From positions 61,636-125,635 of the forward strand of contig JASJBF010000019.1 in the NCBI GenBank assembly GCA_030066685.1: 64,000 nt of DNA. The letters run 5' to 3'. This document shows positions 17,423 through 26,146 of this stretch, in pieces. This DNA comes from Kiloniellales bacterium (GTDB lineage Bacteria; Pseudomonadota; Alphaproteobacteria; Kiloniellales; JAKSBE01). Positions within the stretch are counted from its first letter, which is position 1. The number at the start of each line of letters is the position of its first letter. The notes under the pieces are model-generated. The model made no database searches and was not told where the DNA came from. It saw nothing but the letters and a program-made list of their open reading frames with translations. The translations under genes and the position numbers were made by a program.

Positions 17423-17815
17423 ATGTTCCCCGGCTATTTCGGCGCCAGCCCGAGCGAGACCGAGGGCCTGACCGCCAGGGCCGGCACGCCGCTCGACCCG
17501 GCGGCCAGCCCGGTCGCGACCCGGGAGGCCGTGATCGATGCGGTCCGCGAGGTCTACGACCCCGAGATCCCGGTTAACATCTACGAGCTGGGCCTGATCT
17601 ACGATCTCCAGGTCGAGGCCGACGGCAGCGTCCTGGTGACCATGACCCTGACCGCCCCGGCCTGCCCGGTGGCTGGCGAGATGCCCCAGCAGGTCGCCGA
17701 CGCCATCGCCGCGGTCGCGGGCGTCGGCGAGGTCCAGGTGACCCTGACCTGGGAGCCGGCCTGGACCAAGGAGCGGATGTCGGAGGACGCCCGCCTGGCC
17801 CTGGGCTTCTTCTGA
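17423..17815 (+). CDS. sufT: MIP18-family Fe-S assembly protein SufT
   Basis: 130 aa. The MIP18/DUF59 core reads VYDPEIPVNIYELGLIYDLQ followed by LTAPACPVAGEMPQQV with its conserved Cys, then VTLTWEPAWTKERMSEDARL. The N-terminal 30 residues are variable, as usual. ATG at 17423 is preferred over a GTG at 17417 because AGGAGG (17409-17414) stands eight bases from the ATG but only two from the GTG. SufT helps mature some Fe-S enzymes. Confidence 0.92.
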   Translation: MFPGYFGASPSETEGLTARAGTPLDPAASPVATREAVIDAVREVYDPEIPVNIYELGLIYDLQVEADGSVLVTMTLTAPACPVAGEMPQQVADAIAAVAGVGEVQVTLTWEPAWTKERMSEDARLALGFF

Positions 17816-17846
17816 CCCCATATGAGCATCAGCGAGTAAGAGATTG

Positions 17847-18191
17847 ATGGAACCCATGTCCAAATCGATGATCACGCTGACCGAGGCGGCCGCCGAGCGG
17901 GTCCGTTCGCTGATTGCGCGGTCGGAGAATCCGGTCCTCGGGCTGCGGGTCGGGGTCAAGACCCGCGGCTGCTCCGGCCTCAGCTATTTCGTCGAATACG
18001 CCGAAGAGCAGAAGAAGTTCGAGGACGTGGTCGAAGACAAGGGCGTCAAGATCTTCATCGACCCGACGGCCGTGATGTTTCTGATCGGTACGGAAATGGA
18101 CTATGTCGAAGACAAGATCCAATCGGGCTTCGTCTTCAATAACCCCAATGAAAAGAACCGCTGCGGCTGTGGTGAGAGCTTCAGCGTCTGA
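17847..18191 (+). CDS. sufA: A-type Fe-S carrier (SufA/IscA-like)
   Basis: 114 aa from the ATG at 17847; the ATG at 17856 would give the more standard 111. The three cluster-binding cysteines are in TRGCSGLSYFVEYA (about residue 43) and the C-terminal CGCGESFSV. It carries assembled clusters from the scaffold to client enzymes. It closes the suf operon proper; the oxidoreductase gene follows after 36 bases. Confidence 0.92.
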   Translation: MEPMSKSMITLTEAAAERVRSLIARSENPVLGLRVGVKTRGCSGLSYFVEYAEEQKKFEDVVEDKGVKIFIDPTAVMFLIGTEMDYVEDKIQSGFVFNNPNEKNRCGCGESFSV

Positions 18192-18227
18192 GCCTTCGCG
18201 CCGATCCGCCGGCGAAGGGTTCGGGAC

Positions 18228-18980
18228 GTGACCGGGGGCGACGACCTGCCTCGCCGGTGCCTCGTGGCGCGGGTCGCCGAGCTGACCCGACTCGCCCGAG
18301 ACATCACCCTGCTGCGGCTGGATCCCGGCGCCGCCGGCGCCTTCCGCTTCCGCGCCGGTCAGTACGCCCGGCTGTCCTTCGGCGACCTGCCGCCGCGTGA
18401 TTACTCGATCGGCAGCCGCCCCGACGAGGCGCTGCTGGAATTCCACATCCGCGATACCGGCGACGGGGGCTCCAGCTCCTATGTCGCCGAGATCCTGCGC
18501 GAAGGCGACTCGGTCGGCCTCGAAGGTCCTTATGGCGAGGGCTTCCTGCGCGAAGCCGATCCTCGCCCGATCCTGGCCATCGCCGGCGGCGCCGGACTGG
18601 CCCCGATGAAGTCCATCGTCGAGACCCTGCTCGCCGGCGGTGCGACCCAGGAGATCCTGCTGTATTTCGGGGTACGGCGGGACGCCGACGTCTACCTCGA
18701 GGGCGCGCTCGAGGCGCTGGCCCGGCGGTACCGCAACTTCGGCTTCCACATCGTCCTCTCCGAGGCCCCGCCGGGCAGCGGCTTTCGTCGCGGCCTGGTC
18801 TCCGATGCGGTCGCCGAGGACCTGGACGACCTGGGCCGCTATACGGCCTATGTCGCCGGACCCCCGCGGATGGTCGAGGCCACCCGCAGCCTCCTGACCC
18901 GGCGCGGCCTGCCCCTCGACCGAATCTACGCCGATCCCTTCCTTGCCAAGGCCGATCTTCTGCCCCAGGGCGGCTCCTGA
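18228..18980 (+). CDS. FAD-binding NAD(P)H oxidoreductase (FNR-like)
   Basis: 250 aa from a GTG start at 18228. The FAD motif is PRDYSIGSR (about residue 55), followed by LEGPYGEGFL, the nicotinamide-binding IAGGAGLAPMKSIVETLL (about 122-139) and the C-terminal YVAGPPRMVEATRS. It lacks the [2Fe-2S] plant-ferredoxin domain found in full-length hydroxylase reductases, so it needs a separate electron acceptor. It lies 36 bases after the last suf gene on the same strand, so it may supply electrons for cluster assembly, but this is inference. Confidence 0.8.
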   Translation: MTGGDDLPRRCLVARVAELTRLARDITLLRLDPGAAGAFRFRAGQYARLSFGDLPPRDYSIGSRPDEALLEFHIRDTGDGGSSSYVAEILREGDSVGLEGPYGEGFLREADPRPILAIAGGAGLAPMKSIVETLLAGGATQEILLYFGVRRDADVYLEGALEALARRYRNFGFHIVLSEAPPGSGFRRGLVSDAVAEDLDDLGRYTAYVAGPPRMVEATRSLLTRRGLPLDRIYADPFLAKADLLPQGGS

Positions 18981-19311
18981 AGGCGGCCATACCGGCAACC
19001 TTGCGCGCCGCAGGGCCCGCGACCGGGGCTGAGCGCAACGACGACTGAGATCGGCACCCCAGCATCTCGACCGAGACGTGTCCGGCCTTGGAGCGGTGCC
19101 CAAGGCCCGTTCCGATCCAGCATTGCCGTGCAATACTTGATTAACCTTAATAGAAAATAACTAACTAATAAATGATCCTTAAAACTAAACATGCTTAATA
19201 TTCTTTATCGTTTGTGCCTAATCCTATCGTCTAGAGACATCCTTAAGTGGTTTTTAACTTTTCTAATTAAGTATTCCCCTTCGATTACGTTCGTCGGAGG
19301 GAAGAGGCAAG
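18981..19311. other. Non-coding leader of the pilus locus, AT-rich
   Basis: The first half is ordinary GC-rich DNA. From about 19130 to 19290 it becomes strikingly AT-rich, with many TTAA and TAAT words, ending in GGAGGGAAGAGG (19297-19308) just before a small ORF. It most likely holds the strong promoter of the pilin-position gene. A reading frame through it from 19191 is not convincing. Confidence 0.5.
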
Positions 19312-19443
19312 ATGTTGAAGAACCTTCGAGCTATCGCCAAGTGCGCGTTCGCCGCGGCCGCCGAGGCGACGGCGGCCGAAGGTTCGCTTCCGAGGCCCGA
19401 GGGGCCGGAGGCATCCGAACCCGGTGCGCGCGCCAGCGCGTGA
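19312..19443 (+). CDS. Small ORF (43 aa) in the pilin position of the tad locus
   Basis: ATG at 19312 follows a very strong ribosome site (GGAGGGAAGAGG), and translation runs 43 codons. The leader-like start MLKNLRAIAK resembles the basic leader of Flp prepilins, but the Gly/Glu cleavage site and the roughly 20-residue hydrophobic helix of Flp pilins are missing; instead the peptide becomes Ala-rich, then Pro/Glu-rich. A hairpin (19491-19515) separates it from cpaA, the layout expected of an abundant pilin message. It may be a degenerate pilin gene, a leader peptide or a novel small protein. Confidence 0.4.
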   Translation: MLKNLRAIAKCAFAAAAEATAAEGSLPRPEGPEASEPGARASA

Positions 19444-19490
19444 GTGCCGGGGGGATCGAGCCGATTCCAGACGTACTGACTCAACCCGTT

Positions 19491-19515
19491 GGCCCGGGAG
19501 GTTAGCTCCCCGGCC
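19491..19515 (+). terminator. Hairpin between pilin-position ORF and cpaA
   Basis: GGCCCGGGAG (19491-19500) pairs with CTCCCCGGCC (19506-19515) with one mismatch around loop GTTAG. No long U-tract follows, so it may act as a partial terminator or an mRNA-stabilising stem, as is common between pilin genes and downstream assembly genes. Confidence 0.5.
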
Positions 19516-19579
19516 TTCTACGAAGGAGATGGGAGCCGCTCGTCGCCATCGAGGTGATGGAGCCCCGGAGCCAAGCTAG

Positions 19580-20107
19580 ATGTCTGTCGCAATCAACATC
19601 TCACAGTTTGCGATCCTCGTGTTCGCCGGTCTGGTCGTCTGGGCGGCGGTCACCGACGTCCGCAGCTTCCTGATCCCGAACCGGATCAGCGCAGCCATCG
19701 CTTTGCTCTATCCGGCCTATGTCATCGCCGCGCCCCAGCCCATTGACTGGACCGGCGCGCTGATCGTTGCCGGCGCCACCCTGGCGGTCGGCTTCGTGAT
19801 GTTCGTGATCACCTTTCGCGGCAGCTCGCTCATGGGCGCCGGCGATACCAAGCTCCTCGCCGCCTGCGCATTGTGGGCCGGACCCGGCTTGATGCTCGAG
19901 CTGGTCGTCATCATGGCCCTGGCCGGCGGCGTCATCGCGATCTTCACCTGGCTGCGTCATCGGCCCGCCGCTGCGACCTCGAACCTCGCGGCGACGGCCA
20001 ACGGAGTCATGACGTTTCTGCGCATTCCCTTTGTGAGGCTGCCCTACGGCCTGGCGATCTGCTCAGGCGCACTTTACGTGGCGGTCGGCTTACTTCTTGG
20101 AGTCTAA
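19580..20107 (+). CDS. cpaA: Prepilin peptidase CpaA/TadV
   Basis: 175 aa integral membrane aspartyl protease that cleaves Flp-type prepilins. About five hydrophobic segments are visible. The two catalytic aspartates are in AVTDVRSFLIPNRIS (about residue 26) and the GxGD-type motif MGAGDTKLLAA (about residue 90). The length fits the short CpaA/TadV class, which lacks the methyltransferase domain. First assembly gene; cpaB follows after three bases. Confidence 0.92.
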   Translation: MSVAINISQFAILVFAGLVVWAAVTDVRSFLIPNRISAAIALLYPAYVIAAPQPIDWTGALIVAGATLAVGFVMFVITFRGSSLMGAGDTKLLAACALWAGPGLMLELVVIMALAGGVIAIFTWLRHRPAAATSNLAATANGVMTFLRIPFVRLPYGLAICSGALYVAVGLLLGV

Positions 20108-20110
20108 GCA

Positions 20111-21073
20111 ATGTCGATGAGGGTCATCGTCCTGGTCGGAGTCGCCGTCCTCCTCGCTGGCGGCTCGATGCTCATGATGAAGAACATGATGAACCGGCCC
20201 GATCCACAGATCGCCGTGCCGGCGCCGAAGCCGACGCACGAAACCTTCGTGCTGGTCGCGGCACGCAATCTGCCGACCGGGACGCTCGTCAACGAACGGG
20301 ACCTGCGCTGGCAGGCCTGGCCCGACGAGTCGCTCGCCAACAGTTATCTGGTCAAAGGCGAGTTCGACAGCGCCGAACTGCACGGCGGCGTCGTCCGCGA
20401 CGGGATCCTCGAGGGCCAGCCGATCGCCCAGGCCCGGGTGATCAAGAGCGGCGAGCGCGGTTTCCTTGCCGCCGTCCTGCAGCCCGGGTTTCGCGCCAAG
20501 TCGATCAAGATCGGCGCGGCCACCGGCGTTGCCGGCTTCATTCATCCGGGTGACCGGGTCGACATCATCCTGTCGCACACCATCCGCACCCAGGACAACA
20601 AGCGGCGCCGGGCCAGCGAGACGATCCTGGAGAACGTCAGGATCCTGGCGATCGACCAGCGCACCGACGATCAGGACGGCCAGCCCAAGATCGGCAAGAC
20701 CATCACCTTGGAGCTGACAGCCAAGCAGGTCGAGGTGACCACGGTGGCGCAGTCCCTGGGCAGCCTCTCGCTCAGCCTGCGCAGCTTGGCCGAGGACCAG
20801 GAACAGCTCCGGCAGATGGCGGCGGGCGAACTCGACCCGGACGAGCTGCAGGAGGGCCCGGCACGTCCGGCGCGCACCTACACCTGGGAGAACGAGGTCA
20901 GCCTGCTCGTTCCCTGGGCCAACTCCGAGGGCCTGACGGTCGCCCGCGGTTCCGAAGTCATGCGTATCTCAAGCAACGGCAAACAAGAAATGCTCAGCAC
21001 CGGCGGTAGTTCGTCGGACAGCGACGGGGAAGGCGCTCCCGGTGAAACCCAGTCGGCGGAGGCGCCCGAATGA
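20111..21073 (+). CDS. cpaB: Flp pilus assembly protein CpaB/RcpC
   Basis: 320 aa. An N-terminal membrane anchor (VIVLVGVAVLLAGGSMLMM) is followed by an SAF domain (VLVAARNLPTGTLVNERDLR, about residues 46-65) and the RcpC segment with HPGDRVDIILSHTI (about 154). The C-terminal tail is Ser/Gly/Glu-rich and disordered. CpaB is thought to interact with the CpaC secretin in the periplasm. Its stop overlaps the cpaC start. Confidence 0.9.
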   Translation: MSMRVIVLVGVAVLLAGGSMLMMKNMMNRPDPQIAVPAPKPTHETFVLVAARNLPTGTLVNERDLRWQAWPDESLANSYLVKGEFDSAELHGGVVRDGILEGQPIAQARVIKSGERGFLAAVLQPGFRAKSIKIGAATGVAGFIHPGDRVDIILSHTIRTQDNKRRRASETILENVRILAIDQRTDDQDGQPKIGKTITLELTAKQVEVTTVAQSLGSLSLSLRSLAEDQEQLRQMAAGELDPDELQEGPARPARTYTWENEVSLLVPWANSEGLTVARGSEVMRISSNGKQEMLSTGGSSSDSDGEGAPGETQSAEAPE

Positions 21074-22497
21074 TCACTACAACCAACACCAAAGCCAGAG
21101 CCCTGCTCGCCGGCCTAGCGGTCCTGGCGGCAGCCCTCTGGTCCGAACCGACGGCCGCGCAGAGCGATCGGATGGAGCTGGAAGTCGACGAAGGCCAGGT
21201 CATCCGCCTTCCCCGGCCCGCCCAGAACGTGTTCATCGGTAATCCGAAGGTCGCTGATGTCACGGTCATGTCGCCGCGCATCATCTACGTCTTCGGCAAG
21301 CGGCCGGGCGGAACCACGTTCTACGCGATCGACGCCAACGAGCGGATCATGACCAAGCGAGAGGTCGTGGTCGGCCACAACCTTGCCCGCCTCCGCGAAG
21401 AGCTCAATCGGATCATGCCCGACGGCCAGATCCAGGTCGCCTCGGTCAACGGCGGCATCGTGCTCCGGGGCGAGGTCGAGACCGAGCGCCAGTCCGAGGA
21501 CGCCAAGCTGCTGGCCCAGCGGTTCCTCACAGACGACGAAGAGCAGGTCGTCAACAGGCTTCGCGTGACCATGCCCAACCAGGTCTCGATCCGGGTGCGG
21601 GTCGCCGAGGTGACCAAGAACCTCCTGGAGCAGCTGAGCATGAGCTGGGAGAACTTCTACGACGGTCAGTTCCTACTGGGCGTGGCGACGGGCAACCCGG
21701 TGCTGCTGAGCACCGCGGCCGGCTCCGCCGCACTGAGCCCGCCCCTGTCCAATGACTCCACCTACATCACCCGGACCGGCACCGAGGTCGATTCCATCTA
21801 CGGCGGCGAAGACTTCGGCGACTTCGACATCAACGGCGTCATCGATATCCTCTCCGAGGACGGCCTGGTCACCATCCTGGCCGAGCCGAACCTGACCGCC
21901 GTCTCGGGCGAGACCGCCAGCTTCCTGGCCGGCGGTGAGTTCCCGATCGCCATCGCCACCGACGACACGATCACCATCGAGTTCAAGGAGTTCGGCGTCA
22001 GCCTGGCCTTCACCCCGACGGTCCTGGACGACCGCAGGATCAGCCTCCTGGTCCGTCCGGAGGTCAGCGAGCTGGCGACCGAGAACGAGGTCACGGTCGG
22101 CAACTTCGTGGTCCGCGCCCTCTTCGTGCGACGGGCGGAGACCACGGTCGAGCTGGGGTCGGGCCAGAGCTTCGCGATCGCCGGCATGCAATTCGAGAAC
22201 TCCAGCTACACCCTGGACAAGACACCGGGTCTGGCCGACATCCCGATCCTGGGTGCGCTGTTCAGCAGCAAGCGCTTCCAGCGAGACGAGACCGAGCTGG
22301 CGATCATCGTCACCCCCTACCTGGTGACGCCGAGCAACGTGCGCCTGGCGACACCGATGGATCGCTACACCCGTCTGCGCCAGCCGCCGCGGGGCAGCTC
22401 GGACGCCGTGCCGGTGGCCCGCAAGACGGTGCCCCTGCGGCCCTCGGTCGGAGTCGCCGGCCGTCCGGCCAACGCTGCCGGCTTTATCGTGGAGTAA
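21070..22497 (+). CDS. cpaC: Outer-membrane secretin CpaC/RcpA
   Basis: 475 aa with a signal peptide ending near AAQS (about residue 36). The N-terminal pilus-type domain (VIRLPRPAQNVFIGNPKVAD) is followed by a BON-like segment (DAKLLAQRFLTDDEEQVVNRL) and the secretin core: VTILAEPNLTAVSGETASFL, FTPTVLDDRRISLLVRPEVS and the terminal LADIPILGALFSSKRF with IIVTPYLV. It forms the channel through which the pilus exits. Overlaps cpaB by four bases. Confidence 0.93.
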   Translation: MITTTNTKARALLAGLAVLAAALWSEPTAAQSDRMELEVDEGQVIRLPRPAQNVFIGNPKVADVTVMSPRIIYVFGKRPGGTTFYAIDANERIMTKREVVVGHNLARLREELNRIMPDGQIQVASVNGGIVLRGEVETERQSEDAKLLAQRFLTDDEEQVVNRLRVTMPNQVSIRVRVAEVTKNLLEQLSMSWENFYDGQFLLGVATGNPVLLSTAAGSAALSPPLSNDSTYITRTGTEVDSIYGGEDFGDFDINGVIDILSEDGLVTILAEPNLTAVSGETASFLAGGEFPIAIATDDTITIEFKEFGVSLAFTPTVLDDRRISLLVRPEVSELATENEVTVGNFVVRALFVRRAETTVELGSGQSFAIAGMQFENSSYTLDKTPGLADIPILGALFSSKRFQRDETELAIIVTPYLVTPSNVRLATPMDRYTRLRQPPRGSSDAVPVARKTVPLRPSVGVAGRPANAAGFIVE

Positions 22498-22500
22498 GTC

Positions 22501-23181
22501 ATGACCATCAAGCAACGCTTCCTCACTCGTACACTGCTGCCGGTCCTGGCCTTGCTCCCGATGACCGCCTGCGCCGGCTTCGACGGCAGCATCAACGAAG
22601 GGCTCCTCCCTCTGGCGTCCTGGAGTCCCACGGAATGGGATGCCCCCGCCCAGGCGGAGTGGGTCCGGCTTCGACATCGCGTCGCCTTCGGCAGCGATTC
22701 CATGGAGCTTGACCGGGTCGAGCGGGAGCGCCTCGCGGCCTTCCTGCAGGAATCCAAGGTGACCGCACGAGACGACGTCTTCGTTTCGGCGCCGCGCGCG
22801 AGCGACGGGACGATCGATCCCACCGATCTCGCCCGGCTGGATGCGATCCGCGGCGAGCTCAGGATCCTCGGCCTCAACGTGCAGGAGGGCGCCGACGATC
22901 CCCTGATCGCCCCTGACAGCATCGGCATCGTGATCCGCCGGGCCGTCGTCATGATGCCGGATTGCGAAGCCGAGGAAGCGATCATTCCCGGTGTCCGGCC
23001 CGAGCTCCGCGTCGGCTGCGCGACCGCCTACAACCTGGGCGCCATGGTGGCCTTTCCGGAAGACCTGATCGAGGGCCGCGGCCTCAGCCCGGCAGACGGC
23101 ACCAAGGGTGCGACCTCGGTCGAGCGCTACCGGACGGACAAGGTCAAGAAGATCGAGAGAGAGAGGACGAGCGACCTATGA
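22501..23181 (+). CDS. cpaD: Pilus assembly lipoprotein CpaD
   Basis: 226 aa. A signal sequence ends in a lipobox, PMTACAGF, so it is probably a lipoprotein. The CpaD family landmarks are the RHRVAFGSDSMELDRVERER segment, with its OmpA-like feel, and the C-terminal GCATAYNLGAMVAFPEDLIEG, which matches the conserved C-x2-N-x-A-M region. It associates with the CpaC secretin. Its stop overlaps the cpaE start by four bases. Confidence 0.87.
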   Translation: MTIKQRFLTRTLLPVLALLPMTACAGFDGSINEGLLPLASWSPTEWDAPAQAEWVRLRHRVAFGSDSMELDRVERERLAAFLQESKVTARDDVFVSAPRASDGTIDPTDLARLDAIRGELRILGLNVQEGADDPLIAPDSIGIVIRRAVVMMPDCEAEEAIIPGVRPELRVGCATAYNLGAMVAFPEDLIEGRGLSPADGTKGATSVERYRTDKVKKIERERTSDL

Positions 23182-24455
23182 GCATCGCGGAACAAACCAG
23201 CCTGCCTGAAACGGCAAGCAGCGTGAATGCGGACTGCGTCGCCTTCGTCAATGACGGACAGACGCACAACGTGGTCGCGGGCGTGCTCGGGGACATGTTC
23301 ACCACCCCCCTGGTGCTCGACGGCGGCACGAAGGAGTCCCTGCAGTATCTGATGGAGGTGATGACGCCTCCGCGGATCATGATCGTCGACCTGGGGGAAT
23401 CCAATGCCCCCCTGGCGGCAATGCTGTCGCTGACCACCGCCTTCACCGACGAGACCAAGCTGATCGGCATCGGCACGGTCAACGACGTCAGCCTCTATCG
23501 CGAGCTGATCGGCGCCGGCGTCTCCGACTACCTGGTGAAGCCGGTCACCGAGAAGGCCCTGACCGCCGCCATCACGCGGGCGCAGCAATCCGCGCAGCCG
23601 GTCCAGGAAGCGACCCAGGCCGACGCGCAGGAGACCAAGCGCATCGCCGTGATCGGGTCGCGCGGCGGCGTGGGCGCCAGCACGGTCGCCGTGAGCCTGG
23701 CCTGGATCTTCGGTGAGGAGCGGAAGAAGAAGACGGTGCTGCTCGATCTCGACCTCGAGTTCGGGACCGTCGCGCTGGCTCTCGACCTGGAGCCGACGCG
23801 CGGCCTGCGGGAGGCGCTGGAGACCCCGGCGCGGATCGATAGCCTGTTCATCTCCAGCGCCATGGCCAAGGTCAGCGAGCACCTCAGCGTGCTCGCGACC
23901 GAGGAGACCCTGCGCCTGGAGACCAACTTCGACCCCTCCGCCATCGATGTCCTCTTCGAGGCCCTCAGCCGGGGCAATGAATGCGTCGTCATCGACCTGC
24001 CAAGGCCGGCCTTCGCCGTGCGCGAGCGGGTGCTGCAGCAGGCCACCGACGTGATCCTGGTGACGGAGCTCACCCTGGCCGGTCTGCGGGATTCCATCCG
24101 GATCCTCAGCTCGGTGGACGAGGCGGCGCCAAACGTGCCAGTCACCGTGATCGCCAACCGCTCCGGCGGCTCGCACGAGGCGGTCAAGAAGGCCGAGTTC
24201 CAGAAGGCCCTGGGCCGCAAGGTCGACTTCCTGATGCCCGAGGACTCCAAGGCCTTCACCAAGGCCGCCAACAGCGGCAAGCCGCTGGTGGTCTCGGCCA
24301 AAAGTAGCAAGGCGGTGAAGCTGATCCGCCAGGTTGCCGACAAGCTCGGCGCCGAGGAGGAGCCCAAGGCCCCGACCAAAGGCAAGGGCAAGGCCAAGGC
24401 GCCGGCGGCCGGCAAGAAGATGTCGTTCAGTCTGTTCAAGAAGAAGCCAAAGTAA
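23178..24455 (+). CDS. cpaE: Pilus localisation ATPase CpaE/TadZ
   Basis: 425 aa. Residues about 15-140 form a receiver-like (pseudo-receiver) domain with the PPRIMIVDLG and DYLVKPVTEKAL segments; residues about 155-400 are a ParA/MinD-type ATPase. The Walker A is the variant SRGGVGASTVAVSL, in which the usual catalytic-loop Lys is Ala, as in other CpaE proteins. The C-terminal tail is Lys-rich. TadZ/CpaE positions the pilus machine, often at the cell pole. Confidence 0.93.
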   Translation: MSIAEQTSLPETASSVNADCVAFVNDGQTHNVVAGVLGDMFTTPLVLDGGTKESLQYLMEVMTPPRIMIVDLGESNAPLAAMLSLTTAFTDETKLIGIGTVNDVSLYRELIGAGVSDYLVKPVTEKALTAAITRAQQSAQPVQEATQADAQETKRIAVIGSRGGVGASTVAVSLAWIFGEERKKKTVLLDLDLEFGTVALALDLEPTRGLREALETPARIDSLFISSAMAKVSEHLSVLATEETLRLETNFDPSAIDVLFEALSRGNECVVIDLPRPAFAVRERVLQQATDVILVTELTLAGLRDSIRILSSVDEAAPNVPVTVIANRSGGSHEAVKKAEFQKALGRKVDFLMPEDSKAFTKAANSGKPLVVSAKSSKAVKLIRQVADKLGAEEEPKAPTKGKGKAKAPAAGKKMSFSLFKKKPK

Positions 24456-24505
24456 GGCCGGGTCGACGTCGAGCCGGTTCAACGAGAGCTAGGTAAGGCT
24501 GCAAT

Positions 24506-26134
24506 ATGACTGCAATTCCACGGACCAACGGCGCTGGACAGCCTCAACGTCCCCAGGGACCGGGCGGCGGAGATCAGGGAACGGACCTGTCGCCGCACCT
24601 CGAGCGGCTCAAGCCCGTCGTTCTCGAAGCCTTCGCCGACGACGACGTCAGCAAGCTGCCCCGGCCGCAGCTGGCGATTCGCATGGGCGAGATCGTCACC
24701 GCGGCCCTGGACCAGGGCGAAGAGCACGTCGACCTCCTGACCCGCCGGCTGGTGGTCACAGAGCTGATCAGCTGGCTGCTCCAGGCGGGGCCCTCGGCCG
24801 CCGGGCCGATGTCCCCCAGCGGCGGCGGTGAGGAGAAGCAAGAGGTCTATACGGCCAAGAAGAAGACCACGACGCCGCTGCCCACGGTCGAGAAGGCGCG
24901 CGAGAAGATCCAGCCGATCGTGCTGGAGCGGATCGACGTCACCGCAGCCACCAAGCTGCCCCGCGACGAGCTGGGCATGCAGATCGGCGACATCCTCAAA
25001 GAAGTGCTCGACGAAGAGCGGATGCGCCTCAACGCGGTCGAGCAGGAGCAGCTCGTCGAGCTGCTGCTCGACGACATGCTGGGCCTGGGGCCCCTCGAGC
25101 CCCTGCTCGCCGACGAGCTCGTGACCGACATCATGGTCAACGGCCCCAAGCAGACCTACGTGGAGCGCGGCGGCAAGCTCGAGCTGACCGACGTCGTGTT
25201 CCGCAACAACGAGCACCTTCTGAACGTCTCGCGCCGCATCGTCTCCCAGATCGGCCGGCGCGTCGACGAATCGACGCCGATGGTCGACGCCCGCCTGCTG
25301 GACGGCAGTCGTGTCAACATCATCATCCCGCCGCTGGCGATCGACGGCGCCTCGATCTCAATTCGTAAGTTCGCCAAGAAGGGCATCACACTCGACATCA
25401 TGGCGCAGCAGGGCAACATCTCCGACAAGATGTGCGCGGTCCTCAAGGTCGCCGCCCGCAGCCGCCTCAACATCCTGATCTCCGGCGGTACCGGCTCCGG
25501 TAAGACCACGCTCCTGAACGCCCTGTCGCAGATGATCGACCAGGGCGAGCGCATCGTCACCATCGAGGACGCAGCCGAGCTCCAGCTGCAGCAGCCTCAC
25601 GTGGTCCGGCTGGAGACGCGGCCGGCCAACCTCGAGGGCGAAGGCGAGGTCACGATGCGAGACCTGGTCAAGAACTCCCTGCGTATGCGTCCAGACCGGA
25701 TCATACTCGGTGAGGTGCGTAGCGCCGAGGCCGTCGACATGCTTCAGGCCATGAACACCGGCCATGACGGCTCGCTCGGCACGGTCCACGCCAACCGACC
25801 GCGCGAGGCGCTGACCCGTCTGGAAAACATGGTCGGCATGGCCGGTATCAACCTGCCGAGTAAGGCCGTGCGTACCCAGATCGCCGCGGCGCTCGACCTG
25901 ATCGTCCAGATCAGCCGGATGCGCGACGGCGTGCGTCGCGTCACCAGCATCGCCGAGGTCGTCGGCATGGAAGGCGACGTGATCACCACGCAGGAGCTCT
26001 TCAACTTCAAGTTCGAGGGCCAGGATACCCAAGGCCAGATCACGGGTGTCTTCAAGTCGACCGGTCTCCGTCCGCACTTCACCAGCAAGGCCGCCTACTT
26101 CGGGCTCGACAAGGTCCTGCTGGAATCCATCTAG
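24506..26134 (+). CDS. cpaF: Pilus assembly ATPase CpaF/TadA with duplicated N-terminal domain
   Basis: 542 aa secretion ATPase that powers pilus assembly. The catalytic part is standard: Walker [14 protein letters not shown] (about 326-337), the Asp-box [20 protein letters not shown], and Walker [21 protein letters not shown] with His in [13 protein letters not shown]. Unusually, the N-terminal helical domain occurs twice, at residues about 35-94 and 135-194, exactly 100 residues apart (KLPR at 50 and 150, LD at 68 and 168). The first copy is joined by a Gly/Ser/Lys linker. This makes it longer than typical CpaF. Confidence 0.95.
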   Translation: MTAIPRTNGAGQPQRPQGPGGGDQGTDLSPHLERLKPVVLEAFADDDVSKLPRPQLAIRMGEIVTAALDQGEEHVDLLTRRLVVTELISWLLQAGPSAAGPMSPSGGGEEKQEVYTAKKKTTTPLPTVEKAREKIQPIVLERIDVTAATKLPRDELGMQIGDILKEVLDEERMRLNAVEQEQLVELLLDDMLGLGPLEPLLADELVTDIMVNGPKQTYVERGGKLELTDVVFRNNEHLLNVSRRIVSQIGRRVDESTPMVDARLLDGSRVNIIIPPLAIDGASISIRKFAKKGITLDIMAQQGNISDKMCAVLKVAARSRLNILISGGTGSGKTTLLNALSQMIDQGERIVTIEDAAELQLQQPHVVRLETRPANLEGEGEVTMRDLVKNSLRMRPDRIILGEVRSAEAVDMLQAMNTGHDGSLGTVHANRPREALTRLENMVGMAGINLPSKAVRTQIAAALDLIVQISRMRDGVRRVTSIAEVVGMEGDVITTQELFNFKFEGQDTQGQITGVFKSTGLRPHFTSKAAYFGLDKVLLESI

Positions 26135-26146
26135 GGGCAAGGGTTC

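Noticed and set aside
19191..19505. A 104-codon frame starting in the AT-rich patch
   Set aside because: Its first half is in non-coding AT-rich DNA and its second half overlaps the better-placed 43-aa ORF in another frame; no ribosome site.
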